A stretch of DNA of 47,065 nucleotides, from NCBI GenBank assembly GCA_011391545.1, contig JAABQI010000251.1, positions 1 through 47,065 on the forward strand, given 5' to 3'. The first letter of the stretch is position 1, and each line of letters opens with the position of its first letter. Under the pieces are notes generated by a model that was not told the origin of the DNA, made no database searches, and saw nothing but the letters and a program-made list of their open reading frames with translations. Position numbers and translations under genes: made by a program. Shown here one piece after another: positions 38,286 through 47,065 of this stretch. The DNA is from Rhodoferax sp. (GTDB lineage Bacteria > Pseudomonadota > Gammaproteobacteria > Burkholderiales > Burkholderiaceae_C).

Positions 38286-38855
38286 TTATTTGGCCTCGGA
38301 TGCCGCAGCGGCAGGCGCGTCGGCGGCAGGTGCGGCTGCCCCTTCGGCCTCTGGCGCCTTGGGCTCTTCAAACTTGGCACCCGCGGCGTTGGCCATGTAA
38401 GCCACGGCGCGACCCACTTCAAAGTCGGCAAAGGCGCCGCCGCCCTGTGCCGCCATATTGCCCTTGCCCTTGAGGGCTGAGTTCAGCAGCGCTTCATAGC
38501 CGGTGGCATTGCGCGGCGCCCAGGCAGCGGCATCGCCAAATTTGGGCGCGCCCACCAGGCCGGCCGCATGGCAGGTGGTGCACTGCGCCTGGTAAACCTG
38601 TTCGCCGGTCTTGGGCTCGCGCGAGACCTCGCCCAACTGGAAGCGGCCCACTTTCTGAATGCGTCCGGCAACCGCCTCCTCGGACATGTCAGACGCGATC
38701 TGGCCACCGGTTTGTGTTTTGTAATAACCCACCAAAGAGCCAACCACCAGCAAGGGCAGTCCCAGCAGAACAAGGATGGTCGCGATTTTTTTCAGCCCGC
38801 TGGGGCTGGGGGCAGCGTGTGTGTCGTGGTCTGCGGTGTGATGTGGGTCGCTCAT
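38286..38855 (-). CDS. Membrane-anchored class I cytochrome c (c5-like)
   Basis: N-terminal TM, CTTCH haem motif (YQAQCTTCHAAGLVGAPKFGD), Ala/Pro-rich tail. Confidence 0.9.
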   Translation of the reverse strand: MSDPHHTADHDTHAAPSPSGLKKIATILVLLGLPLLVVGSLVGYYKTQTGGQIASDMSEEAVAGRIQKVGRFQLGEVSREPKTGEQVYQAQCTTCHAAGLVGAPKFGDAAAWAPRNATGYEALLNSALKGKGNMAAQGGGAFADFEVGRAVAYMANAAGAKFEEPKAPEAEGAAAPAADAPAAAASEAK

Positions 38856-38943
38856 GTTGGCCTCGATTCAATGTTGGGTGCGAAAGCAGCTTTGGATTAT
38901 AGGGTTGGGTATTTTTTAACACCTACAATCGCGGCTCCCAGTT

Positions 38944-39019
38944 GCGGCTGTAGCTCAGTGGATAGAGTATTGGCCTCCGAAGCCAAGGGTCGTGGGTTCG
39001 ATCCCCGCCAGCCGCACCA
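38944..39019 (+). tRNA. tRNA-Arg (anticodon CCG), CCA encoded
   Basis: Acceptor GCGGCTG/CAGCCGC, anticodon arm TTGGC-CTCCGAA-GCCAA, TTCGATC T-loop, ACCA end. Confidence 0.95.
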
Positions 39020-39143
39020 TTCCTTGATTTAATGCTATCAAAATCGTATTTTTTGATGTTTTGATCGCGGCCCTCCAGATCATCGCCATCGACTTCACGC
39101 CGGAGAGCGGCCGCGCGCCGCCAATTGGGGTTTCGAGTAACAA

Positions 39144-40127
39144 ATGAACGCGACAGTTGAAACATTCGCCACCGGCCCGATGTGGGCTGGCTTTATCGCC
39201 TTCGTGCTCGCCATGCTGGCGCTCGATCTGTTCGTCTTCGGCGGACGCAAGGCGCATCGCGTGCATGTCAGGGAGGCAGCCGCCTGGGTCGCCGTCTGGG
39301 TCAGCCTCGCACTGGCGTTCGCTGGCCTGCTTTGGTGGTATCTCAACATCAACCATGGTGCAGACGTGGCGCGGACGAAGACGCTGGAGTTTCTTGCCGG
39401 CTACCTGATCGAACAATCGCTGTCGGTGGACAACATGTTCGTGTTCGTGATGATCTTCGGTTACTTCGCCGTTCCACCGGAGTTGCAGCGCCGCGTGCTG
39501 CTCTTCGGGGTGCTGGGTGCCATCGTCATGCGCGCCGGCATGATCCTGGCCGGTGTCTGGCTGGTGCAGCAGTTCGCCTGGGTCCTCTATGTCTTTGGCG
39601 CCTTCCTGGTCATCACCGGCATCAAGATGCTGATCTTCGCCGAGTCCGAGCCCGATCTTGAGAAAAACCCGCTGCTGCGCTGGCTGCGCGGGCACATGCG
39701 CATCACGCCGGAATTTCGTGGCGAGAAGTTCTTCGTCCGCCAAAACGGCTTACTCTGGGCGACGCCGATGTTTCTCGTGCTGGTGCTCATCGAGGTCAGC
39801 GACGTGGTGTTCGCGGTAGACAGCATCCCGGCCATCTTCGCCGTGACGACCGACCCGTTCATCGTGTTCACCTCAAACATCTTCGCCATCATGGGCCTGC
39901 GCGCCCTTTACTTTCTTCTTGCCGACATGGCGGATCGATTCCACCTGCTCAAGTATGGCCTGGCCATCGTGTTGGTATTCATCGGCGGCAAGATGCTGGC
40001 CGTGCCCTGGTTCCATATCCCGATTCAGTGGTCGTTGTCCATCGTTGCCAGCATTATTCTGGTGTCGGTGGTGGCGAGCCTCGCCCTGTCAAAACCCAAA
40101 CCCGTTGCCGCTGGAGAAGACGCATGA
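39144..40127 (+). CDS. TerC-family integral membrane protein
   Basis: LAGYLIEQSLSVDNMFVFVMIFGYFAVP, SDVVFAVDSIPAIFAVTTDPFIVFTSNIFAIMGLRALYF. Confidence 0.93.
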   Translation: MNATVETFATGPMWAGFIAFVLAMLALDLFVFGGRKAHRVHVREAAAWVAVWVSLALAFAGLLWWYLNINHGADVARTKTLEFLAGYLIEQSLSVDNMFVFVMIFGYFAVPPELQRRVLLFGVLGAIVMRAGMILAGVWLVQQFAWVLYVFGAFLVITGIKMLIFAESEPDLEKNPLLRWLRGHMRITPEFRGEKFFVRQNGLLWATPMFLVLVLIEVSDVVFAVDSIPAIFAVTTDPFIVFTSNIFAIMGLRALYFLLADMADRFHLLKYGLAIVLVFIGGKMLAVPWFHIPIQWSLSIVASIILVSVVASLALSKPKPVAAGEDA

Positions 40128-40630
40128 GCGACCAAGCTGATCTTCCCGTGCCGATCACTGCCGAGCGCGACGCTGACGGCCGCCTGGTCAGCTTGACTTT
40201 CGACAGCGTGCCGCCCTTGCCCGCGCCCGAGAACAATCCATGGCTGGTCGCTGTCGACGGCTCGGACAACGCGCTGCGCGCGGTCGTTCATGCCGCGCGC
40301 CAGGCTGGCGAGTTGAAGGCCTGCGCCCTGCATCTGGTCAATGTGCAGCACTGGTTCAGCAAGGAGGCGGCAGAGACAGAGCTGGCACCCAGGGCGTGGC
40401 TAGCCACCGCAAGGGCGCGCGCCCTGCTCGACGCGCAAGGCCAGCCGTGGCGGCTGCATGTTGTGATGGGCGATCCTGCGGATCAGATCATGGCGCTTGC
40501 CGTGCGGCTCGGTTGCAACGGCCTCGTCGTCGGCAACCGTGGCCTCAACTTGGTCGAGAACTTGCTGTTCGGCTCGGTGACCAAAAAACTCATGCGCATG
40601 AGCGGTCCGCCCTTGGTGGTGGTGCCCTGA
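40124..40630 (+). CDS. Universal stress protein (UspA family)
   Basis: WLVAVDGSDNALRAVVHAARQ, GCNGLVVGNRGLNLVENLLFGSVTKKLMRMSGPPLVVVP; ATGA overlap with terC stop. Confidence 0.9.
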   Translation: MSDQADLPVPITAERDADGRLVSLTFDSVPPLPAPENNPWLVAVDGSDNALRAVVHAARQAGELKACALHLVNVQHWFSKEAAETELAPRAWLATARARALLDAQGQPWRLHVVMGDPADQIMALAVRLGCNGLVVGNRGLNLVENLLFGSVTKKLMRMSGPPLVVVP

Positions 40631-40705
40631 ATCGCGCCGTCCCGCCAGCGCTCACCTTGCCCCTGTTTTCCGTACTCCTTAAGCCACCGGCTGCGCCACT
40701 GGTGC

Positions 40706-42805
40706 TTAACGGCCAGATAATTTTTGCCCGCCCTCTGCGCCTTGAGCAACCTGCACCAGGCAGTCGTAAAAGGTCGGCCCGTGGCCCAGGTCGGTGAGTT
40801 TCTGGCTGGTGAGTTGGTTGACGTTGGTGCCGCCCAGCCCCAGTTTGCGCCACCAGACGCCCAGGCCGTTGACCACGCCCGGGCGTGCCCGCGCGCTGAT
40901 GCGGGCACGGCACTGGTAGTCGCCGCGCGCATTAAAAACACGCACGACATCCCCATTGGCAATGCCGCGGGCCGCCGCGTCGTCCGGGTGCATTTCCAGC
41001 AGCGGTTCGCCCTCGCTGTCGCGCAGGCTTTTGACGTTGACAAAGCTCGAATTCAAAAAATTGCGCGCCGGCGGTGAAATCATGGCCAACGGGTAGGCGG
41101 TTGAGCTGTGCGCCGCTTCATGGTTGGGCACATGGTCGGGCAGCCCGTCAAACCCCTTCGTCGCCAGTCGCTCGCTGAAGAACTCGCATTTGCCGGAGGG
41201 CGTCGGGAAGTTGCCTTGGGCAAAGGGGGCCTCTGGCGTGTCGAGGGTGGCAAAGCCGTTGGCCAGTAGGGTGTCGAAGCTGACGGTGTTGCCATAGGCC
41301 TGGCGGCACAACGCCTCGTCGCTGTCGGTAAAGCACGGTTCGTCAAAGCCCATGCGGCGACTGAGTTCGCGAAATATCTGAGTGTTGGGTTTGGCCTCGC
41401 CCAGCGGCGCGATCGCCGGACGGTTGAGCAGCGCGTCAGTGTGACCGTAGGCGCTGTGCACATCCCAGTGCTCCAGTTGCGTGGTGGCGGGCAGGATGTA
41501 ATCGGCGTAGTCGGCGGTGTCGGTCTGAAAATGCTCCAGCACCACGGTGAACAAATCTTCGCGCGCAAAGCCCTGAACGACCTTGGCCGACTCGGGCGCC
41601 ACCGCCACCGGGTTGCTGTTGTAGACCACGAGGGCCTCAATGGCCGGGCCAAAGCTTGGGCCGCTCCGGCGCAGCAGGTCGTCGCCGATGGTGACCATGT
41701 TGATGGTGCGCGGTGTGCGCCCCACCAGCAGGTCAGGGCGTTGCAGTGCGGCGCGCTGCACCGGAAAAGCCCCCGAGCTCGACAGCAGCACGCCGCCTGC
41801 CCGCTGGCGCCAGGCGCCGATCAGCGCCGGCAGGCTGGCAATCAGGCGCACCGCATTGGCACCGCCGTGCACGCGCTGCAGGCCGTAATTCATGCGGATC
41901 GCGGCTGGCGCGCGATTGGCGGCGCAGGCACCGTAGTCGCGCGCCAGGGCGCGAATCTGCTCGGGATCGACGCCGCACACTGCCGCGGCGCGCTCCGGCG
42001 GCCACTGCAAGGCGCGCTCGCGCAGCATCTCCCAGCCCAGCGTGTGCCGCGCCAAATAATCATGGTCGAGCCAGTCGTTTTGAATCAGCTCGTGCATCAG
42101 CGCCAATGCCAGCGCACCGTCGGTACCGGGCAGCAGGGCGATGTGCTCATGGCATTTGTCGGCGGTTTCACTTTTGCGCGGGTCGATGCAGATCAGTTTG
42201 GCCCCGTTGTGTTTGGCCTGGGCTGCATAGCGCCAGAAGTGCAGGTTGCTGGTGATCGAGTTGCTGCCCCAGATCAAAATCAGTTTCGACTCGGCAAAAA
42301 ATTCCACCCGCATGCCGACCTTGCCGCCCAGCGTGTGCACCAGCCCTTCACCACCGGCGGCGGCGCAAATGGTGCGCTCCAGGTGGGACGCGCCCAGCTT
42401 GTTGAAAAAGCGCGCCGCCATGCTTTCGCCTTGCACCAGCCCCATGGTGCCGGCGTAGCTGTAGGGCAGGATGGCCTGCGGATCACGCGCGGCGATGCTG
42501 CTCAGGCGCGCGGCAATGTCGCTCAGCGCGGCATCCCAGCTCACGCGTTCAAACTGCCCGCTCCCTTTGGCGCCGGTGCGTTTCAGGGGGTGCAGTATGC
42601 GCTCGGGGTGGTAAGTGCGCTCCGGGTAGCGCGACACCTTGGTGCACAGGCTGCCAGCCGTGTGCGGGTGCGCCGGGTTGCCCTGCACCTTGACGGCCAC
42701 GCCGCCCTGCACCGTGGTCAGCAGCGAGCAGGTGTCGGGGCAGTCGTGCGGGCAGGCGCCCAGAATCTGGGAGAGCGCCGGGGGGTGCGGAGATGTCTGA
42801 TTCAT
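40706..42805 (-). CDS. Molybdopterin-dependent oxidoreductase with N-terminal [4Fe-4S] motif
   Basis: ACPHDCPDTCSLLTTVQGG...GSLCTKVSRYPERTYHPERILHPLKR; molydopterin dinucleotide-binding C-terminal region. Confidence 0.92.
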   Translation of the reverse strand: MNQTSPHPPALSQILGACPHDCPDTCSLLTTVQGGVAVKVQGNPAHPHTAGSLCTKVSRYPERTYHPERILHPLKRTGAKGSGQFERVSWDAALSDIAARLSSIAARDPQAILPYSYAGTMGLVQGESMAARFFNKLGASHLERTICAAAGGEGLVHTLGGKVGMRVEFFAESKLILIWGSNSITSNLHFWRYAAQAKHNGAKLICIDPRKSETADKCHEHIALLPGTDGALALALMHELIQNDWLDHDYLARHTLGWEMLRERALQWPPERAAAVCGVDPEQIRALARDYGACAANRAPAAIRMNYGLQRVHGGANAVRLIASLPALIGAWRQRAGGVLLSSSGAFPVQRAALQRPDLLVGRTPRTINMVTIGDDLLRRSGPSFGPAIEALVVYNSNPVAVAPESAKVVQGFAREDLFTVVLEHFQTDTADYADYILPATTQLEHWDVHSAYGHTDALLNRPAIAPLGEAKPNTQIFRELSRRMGFDEPCFTDSDEALCRQAYGNTVSFDTLLANGFATLDTPEAPFAQGNFPTPSGKCEFFSERLATKGFDGLPDHVPNHEAAHSSTAYPLAMISPPARNFLNSSFVNVKSLRDSEGEPLLEMHPDDAAARGIANGDVVRVFNARGDYQCRARISARARPGVVNGLGVWWRKLGLGGTNVNQLTSQKLTDLGHGPTFYDCLVQVAQGAEGGQKLSGR

Positions 42806-42941
42806 GAACAAGCGGTCAAATCAAACAGTGTAGGCGGTCAAAAGCCATACGCCGCCGGGCGGCATCCTCTTCAGCCGGCCGTCCAGAGCGCGGACGGTGG
42901 GACAATTCCCAGCATGATCATTTCACGCACAGATATCCACA

Positions 42942-43751
42942 ATGCCGCCCATGAGCCTGACTGACCCGCCCTTCTTGCCGGAACTCCGGACGCGCCTTGA
43001 TCGGCACCCCCTGTATGCATCGGTGCGCACAATGGAAGACCTGCGCTGCTTCATGGAGCATCATGTGTATGCCGTGTGGGACTTCATGTCGCTGGTCAAA
43101 TTTCTGCAAGGCGCGGTGGCGCCTGTGTCCGTGCCATGGCTGCCCACCGGAAACGTCCGGTCCACCCTGGTGCAGCGGTTCATCAATGAAATCGTGCTGG
43201 GCGAGGAGACCGACGAGGGATTGCCCGATGCCAAGGGGAATCCCACATTCATCAGTCATTTCGACCTCTACCTGGGGGCGATGGAAGAGGTGGGTGCCGA
43301 CACCCGGCCGGTGCGTGCCTTTCTGCAGGCTGTCAAGAAAAAAGGCCTTCCAGCAGCGCTTTCGAAGAGCGACATCCCGGAACCGTCACGCCGCTTCATG
43401 GCGACAACATTTGGTCTTCTTGACACCCAGAAAGCGCATCTGGTCGGCGCGGCCTTTGCAATGGGACGCGAACAGGTGATTCCCGGCATGTTCAGGTCGC
43501 TGCTGGCAGACATGGGCATCAGCAAAAAAAGGGCGCCACTTTTTCACTACTACCTTGAACGTCACATCCACCTTGACGATGAGTTGCATGGCCCTCTCTC
43601 GCTTCAATTGTTGACGCAGCTCTGCGGCGACAGCGCCGGCAAAAAGAAGGCTGCTGGCAAGGTTGCCCGGCAGGCGATTGAGGCACGAATCACATTTTGG
43701 GATGGTGTGCGCAGCAGCCTGCCCCCGGCCTCGAAAAAGCGCAGGCCCTAG
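42942..43751 (+). CDS. DUF3050-like protein (haem-oxygenase-like fold suspected)
   Basis: LDRHPLYASVRTMEDLRCFMEHHVYAVWDFMSLVKFLQ, RFINEIVLGEETDEG, HFDLYLGAMEEVGAD, YYLERHIHLDDELHG. Confidence 0.75.
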   Translation: MPPMSLTDPPFLPELRTRLDRHPLYASVRTMEDLRCFMEHHVYAVWDFMSLVKFLQGAVAPVSVPWLPTGNVRSTLVQRFINEIVLGEETDEGLPDAKGNPTFISHFDLYLGAMEEVGADTRPVRAFLQAVKKKGLPAALSKSDIPEPSRRFMATTFGLLDTQKAHLVGAAFAMGREQVIPGMFRSLLADMGISKKRAPLFHYYLERHIHLDDELHGPLSLQLLTQLCGDSAGKKKAAGKVARQAIEARITFWDGVRSSLPPASKKRRP

Positions 43752-43797
43752 CGACCACGCCAACACGGTCCATCCATCAGTCTGAAATTGAGCAATC

Positions 43798-44985
43798 ATG
43801 AAAATCATTGATGCCATCCTCACACGGGCGCCCAGTTTGGCAGCCCTTCGCCGTGACCTGCACGCACACCCCGAGCTGTGCTTCAACGAGTTCCGCACCG
43901 CCGATGTGGTGGCTGCCAAGCTCGCCGAGTGGGGCATTCCAGCGCACCGCGGCCTGGGTACCACCGGCGTGGTGGGTATTGTCAAGAGTGGCACTTCCAG
44001 CCGCGCGATTGGTTTGCGCGCCGACATGGACGCGCTGCCGATGCAAGAGGCCAACACCTTTGCCCACGCCAGCACCCAGCCCGGCAAGATGCACGCCTGC
44101 GGCCACGACGGCCACACCGCCATGCTGCTGGCCGCCGCCCAATACCTGGCCACCCACCGCAATTTTGATGGCACGGTTTACCTGATCTTTCAGCCCGCCG
44201 AAGAAGGCGGTGGCGGCGCGCGCGAAATGATCAAGGACGGCCTGTTCGACAAGTTCCCGATGGACGCGGTGTTTGGCATGCACAACTGGCCCGGTTTGCA
44301 GTTCGGCCAGTTTGCCGCCAGCGCGGGCCCTGTGATGGCAAGCAGCAACGAGTTCAAGATCACACTGCACGGCAAGGGTGGCCATGCCGCCATGCCGCAC
44401 AACGCGCTGGACCCGGTGCCGGTGGCCTGCCAGTTGGTGCAGTCGTTGCAGACCATCATCAGCCGCAATATCAAACCCATCGAGGCGGGCGTGATTTCGG
44501 TCACCATGATCCACGCCGGTGAGGCCACCAACGTCATCCCCAACCGCTGCGAGTTGCAGGGCACGGTGCGCACCTTTTCGCTGGCTGTGCTCGACCAGAT
44601 CGAGCAGCGCATGCGGGTGATGACCGAGCACCTGTGTGCGGCATCCGGCTTGCGCGCCGACTTTGAATTCAAGCGCAATTACCCGCCCACCATCAACAGC
44701 GCCGCCGAGGCCGACTTTGCGCGCCAGGTGATGGCGGGCATTGTGGGCGCTGACCAGGTGCTTGCGCAGGAGCCCACCATGGGTGCCGAAGACTTTTCCT
44801 TCATGCTGCAAGCCAAGCCGGGTTGTTACGCCTTTATTGCCAATGGTGACGGCGACCACCGCGCCCTGGGTCACGGCGGCGGGCCGTGCATGCTGCACAA
44901 CCCGAGCTACGACTTCAACGACGACCTGTTGCCGCTGGGGGCGACTTACTGGGTGCGCCTGGCAGAGGCGTGGCTGAAGCGGTGA
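43798..44985 (+). CDS. M20-family amidohydrolase (hippurate hydrolase-like)
   Basis: RRDLHAHPELCFNEFRT, MHACGHDGHTAMLLAAAQYL, QPAEEGGGGAREMI, EPTMGAEDFSFMLQ. Confidence 0.93.
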   Translation: MKIIDAILTRAPSLAALRRDLHAHPELCFNEFRTADVVAAKLAEWGIPAHRGLGTTGVVGIVKSGTSSRAIGLRADMDALPMQEANTFAHASTQPGKMHACGHDGHTAMLLAAAQYLATHRNFDGTVYLIFQPAEEGGGGAREMIKDGLFDKFPMDAVFGMHNWPGLQFGQFAASAGPVMASSNEFKITLHGKGGHAAMPHNALDPVPVACQLVQSLQTIISRNIKPIEAGVISVTMIHAGEATNVIPNRCELQGTVRTFSLAVLDQIEQRMRVMTEHLCAASGLRADFEFKRNYPPTINSAAEADFARQVMAGIVGADQVLAQEPTMGAEDFSFMLQAKPGCYAFIANGDGDHRALGHGGGPCMLHNPSYDFNDDLLPLGATYWVRLAEAWLKR

Positions 44986-44988
44986 GTG

Positions 44989-45753
44989 TCAGCCAAACCG
45001 GTGCGCCGCCATCTCCAGCAGGCCGTCAAACAGCAGGTTATCCACCAGCTCGAACGGCACCGACATGCTGGGCGCCATTTTCCAGCCGGCGCCACCGGTC
45101 ATGATGCAGCGCGGCTCGGTGTCGCAGTGCTGGCGCAGGTGCTGCACCATGCGCTCGACCGCACCGGCAATGGCGTAGGTGCCGCCGCTGGTAAGGGCAT
45201 CGCTGGTGTTTGTGGGGAACTCGCAGACGTTGCCGGTGGGCACATGCAGCCCGGCGGTGCCGGATTCGAGCGCGCGCAGCATGATGCCGTGGCCGGGCAG
45301 GATGAGCCCGCCCAAAAACTTGCCTTGGGTGTCGATGGCGTCCACAGTCACCGCGGTACCGACCATCACCACCACCAGCGGGCGCGCCGGGCCTTGCGCC
45401 AAGCTGCGGTGCCAAGCGCCGATCATGGCCACCCAGCGGTCAGCGCCCAAGCGCGACGGGTAGTCGTAGCCGTTGCTCAGGCCAGCCTCGAAGCTGCTGG
45501 CCACCACCCAGTTGACGGACACGTCCCACAGCTCCATTTGTTCCTCGACCCGGCGCTTGACGGCGTCGCCCGCCACGGTGCAGCCCAGCATGCGCGTCGG
45601 GTGCGGCAGGCCGCCCCAGTCGCCATTGGCCAGCCGGTCGATGTTTTCCAGAAACTCGACGCCTTGCGCCAGCAGCGGCGCGTTGCGTTGCGGTGCGGCG
45701 TGCAACGCCCATTTCAGGCGGGTGTTGCCGACATCGATGGCCAAAAAAGTCAT
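44989..45753 (-). CDS. coaX: Type III pantothenate kinase
   Basis: [58 protein letters not shown] at 45753. Confidence 0.92.
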   Translation of the reverse strand: MTFLAIDVGNTRLKWALHAAPQRNAPLLAQGVEFLENIDRLANGDWGGLPHPTRMLGCTVAGDAVKRRVEEQMELWDVSVNWVVASSFEAGLSNGYDYPSRLGADRWVAMIGAWHRSLAQGPARPLVVVMVGTAVTVDAIDTQGKFLGGLILPGHGIMLRALESGTAGLHVPTGNVCEFPTNTSDALTSGGTYAIAGAVERMVQHLRQHCDTEPRCIMTGGAGWKMAPSMSVPFELVDNLLFDGLLEMAAHRFG

Positions 45754-45763
45754 GGCGGCATTA

Positions 45764-46876
45764 TCAGCTCTGGCGCCATGGCAGGCCGTTGTGCCGCCAG
45801 CCGCCTTTGTGGCCGCGGTGCGCGTTGCCGTCCGGGTCGCCTTCAAAGCCTTCCAGGATGTTGTAGGCCTTCAGACCCAGCTCGGTGGCGCGTTTGGCGG
45901 CGGCGATGGAGCGCACGCCGCTGCGGCACAGCAGCACCACTTTTTTGCCCGGAGGCACCGCGGCCAGCAGCTCGGCATCGAAGTCGGGGTTGCTGACCAT
46001 GCCGGGCCACTGCTTCCAGGCCACGGCCGGGGTGTCGGGCACAAAGCCGACCCAGGCGCGCTCGGCATCGGTGCGCACGTCCACCAGCACGGCCTCGCCG
46101 CTTAGCACCCAGCGCCAGGCCAGCGCGCCGCTGATGTCGCCGGCATAGCCAGGGGCGGGCTGCACCTGCAGGCTGTTGGCGGGGTGCGCGTCGTGGCGCA
46201 GGCCGCCGTGCAGGTTGGCGGGCACGGCCTCGTCGATGCGCTTGGGCGGCGGCAGGTGCAGCGCGTCCATGATGGCGACGAACTCCTCCAGCGTTTTGCC
46301 GGCCACCCGGGGGTTACCGGCTTTCTCGGCACCGATGGTGGACTGGGTTTTGCCCTGGTAGTCATGTCCCGGCCATACCGTGGTGGCATCGGGCAGCTTG
46401 AACAGCACCTGGGTCAGGCTGTGGTACAGGGCCGCCGCGCTGCCGCTTTGAAAGTCGGTGCGGCCGCAGCCGTTGATCAGCAGCGTGTCGCCGGTGAAGA
46501 CATGATTGCGCCAGACAAAACACATGCTGCCCGCGGTGTGCCCCGGGGTGTGCAGGGCGCGTATCTTCTCGGCGCCAAAGCTCAAGGTGTCGCCATCCTT
46601 GAGTTGCACTGCCGCCGTGCTGATGCCGCAGTCCACCGGCGCAGCGGTTTTGGCACCGGCCAGCTCGGCCAGCATCCCGGCGCTGGTGATGTGGTCGGCG
46701 TGGGCGTGTGTTTCCAGTGCCAGGACCAGCCTCAGGCCGTAATCGCGCAGCACCTGCAGGTCACGCTCAAGCTGCGTGTCGACGGGGTCGATGATGATGG
46801 CATCGCGCGTGGTGGTGTCAAACAGCACGTAGGTGTAGGTGCTGGATACGGGGTCGAAGAGTTGGATCGGGTTCAT
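45764..46876 (-). CDS. MBL-fold (persulfide dioxygenase-like) + rhodanese fusion protein
   Basis: [18 protein letters not shown] metal-binding motif, C-terminal [22 protein letters not shown] rhodanese active-site loop; ATG at 46876. Confidence 0.9.
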   Translation of the reverse strand: MNPIQLFDPVSSTYTYVLFDTTTRDAIIIDPVDTQLERDLQVLRDYGLRLVLALETHAHADHITSAGMLAELAGAKTAAPVDCGISTAAVQLKDGDTLSFGAEKIRALHTPGHTAGSMCFVWRNHVFTGDTLLINGCGRTDFQSGSAAALYHSLTQVLFKLPDATTVWPGHDYQGKTQSTIGAEKAGNPRVAGKTLEEFVAIMDALHLPPPKRIDEAVPANLHGGLRHDAHPANSLQVQPAPGYAGDISGALAWRWVLSGEAVLVDVRTDAERAWVGFVPDTPAVAWKQWPGMVSNPDFDAELLAAVPPGKKVVLLCRSGVRSIAAAKRATELGLKAYNILEGFEGDPDGNAHRGHKGGWRHNGLPWRQS

Positions 46877-46990
46877 GTTGGCTTGTATTGAACGGTGTGA
46901 CAAAGCTGAAATGTAACGCGGGGAGCTGATTCCATACGTTAATGTCATGATTGTTGCAACAAGAAGGAGTGACACTTTGGCGACTTTTTT

Positions 46991-47002
46991 AGGGTTAACC
47001 CT
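46991..47002. promoter_or_regulatory. Perfect 12-bp palindrome AGGGTTAACCCT upstream of the MBL-rhodanese gene
   Basis: ttttttAGGGTTAACCCTattgg. Confidence 0.5.
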
Positions 47003-47065
47003 ATTGGTATGGGGGCCTACTTCGGGGTACCTTACCTGTCTCCGAAACATGACCTTTGATGACAT

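Noticed and set aside
38923-39165. ORF containing GAAGGDRTHDPWLRRPILYPLSYSRN and the alternative frame AGIEPTTLGFGGQYSIH
   Set aside because: These are antisense translations of the tRNA-Arg gene, a well-known spurious protein annotation
40641-40649. cccgccagc matching the tRNA-Arg 3' end, as a possible attR for a terC-uspA island
   Set aside because: Only about 9 nt and imperfect beyond that; no integrase; likely chance
42879-42897. ccgtcc-N7-ggacgg hairpin between divergent genes
   Set aside because: 6-bp GC stem in a GC-rich gap, expected by chance and no U tract

Overview
The window is a GC-rich bacterial chromosomal segment. Gene content and style suggest a Comamonadaceae-like betaproteobacterium, but this is inference. 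It is densely coding and I saw no phage, IS transposase or CRISPR array. Main blocks: (1) a minus-strand acyl-CoA ligase + branched-chain-type ABC transporter operon (75-7102), divergent from a Crp/Fnr regulator across a strong 18-bp dyad; (2) a minus-strand TRAP transporter cluster with two tandem DctP paralogues (10475-14465); (3) MscS channel, SH3 protein and proXWV glycine-betaine transporter (14535-19345); (4) a plus-strand run of two uncharacterised ORFs, an IT-superfamily permease, a PAS histidine kinase, a LuxR-type response regulator, phosphofructokinase and a thioredoxin-like ORF (21455-28172); (5) Fur and a Fur-box-preceded orphan Fe(III)-binding protein, uracil permease, MetY, a PglL/Wzy-like membrane protein, hydrolase and cytochrome c; (6) tRNA-Arg(CCG) followed by terC-uspA with shifted codon usage; (7) molybdopterin oxidoreductase, DUF3050, M20 peptidase, CoaX and an MBL-rhodanese fusion. 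Non-coding structure includes a dispersed palindromic repeat family at gene 3' ends (one copy supplies the mscS stop codon), hairpins bracketing substrate-binding-protein genes, and several candidate operators. No wholly new system can be demonstrated from sequence alone. The best candidate is the 21455-26620 unknowns + permease + two-component locus.
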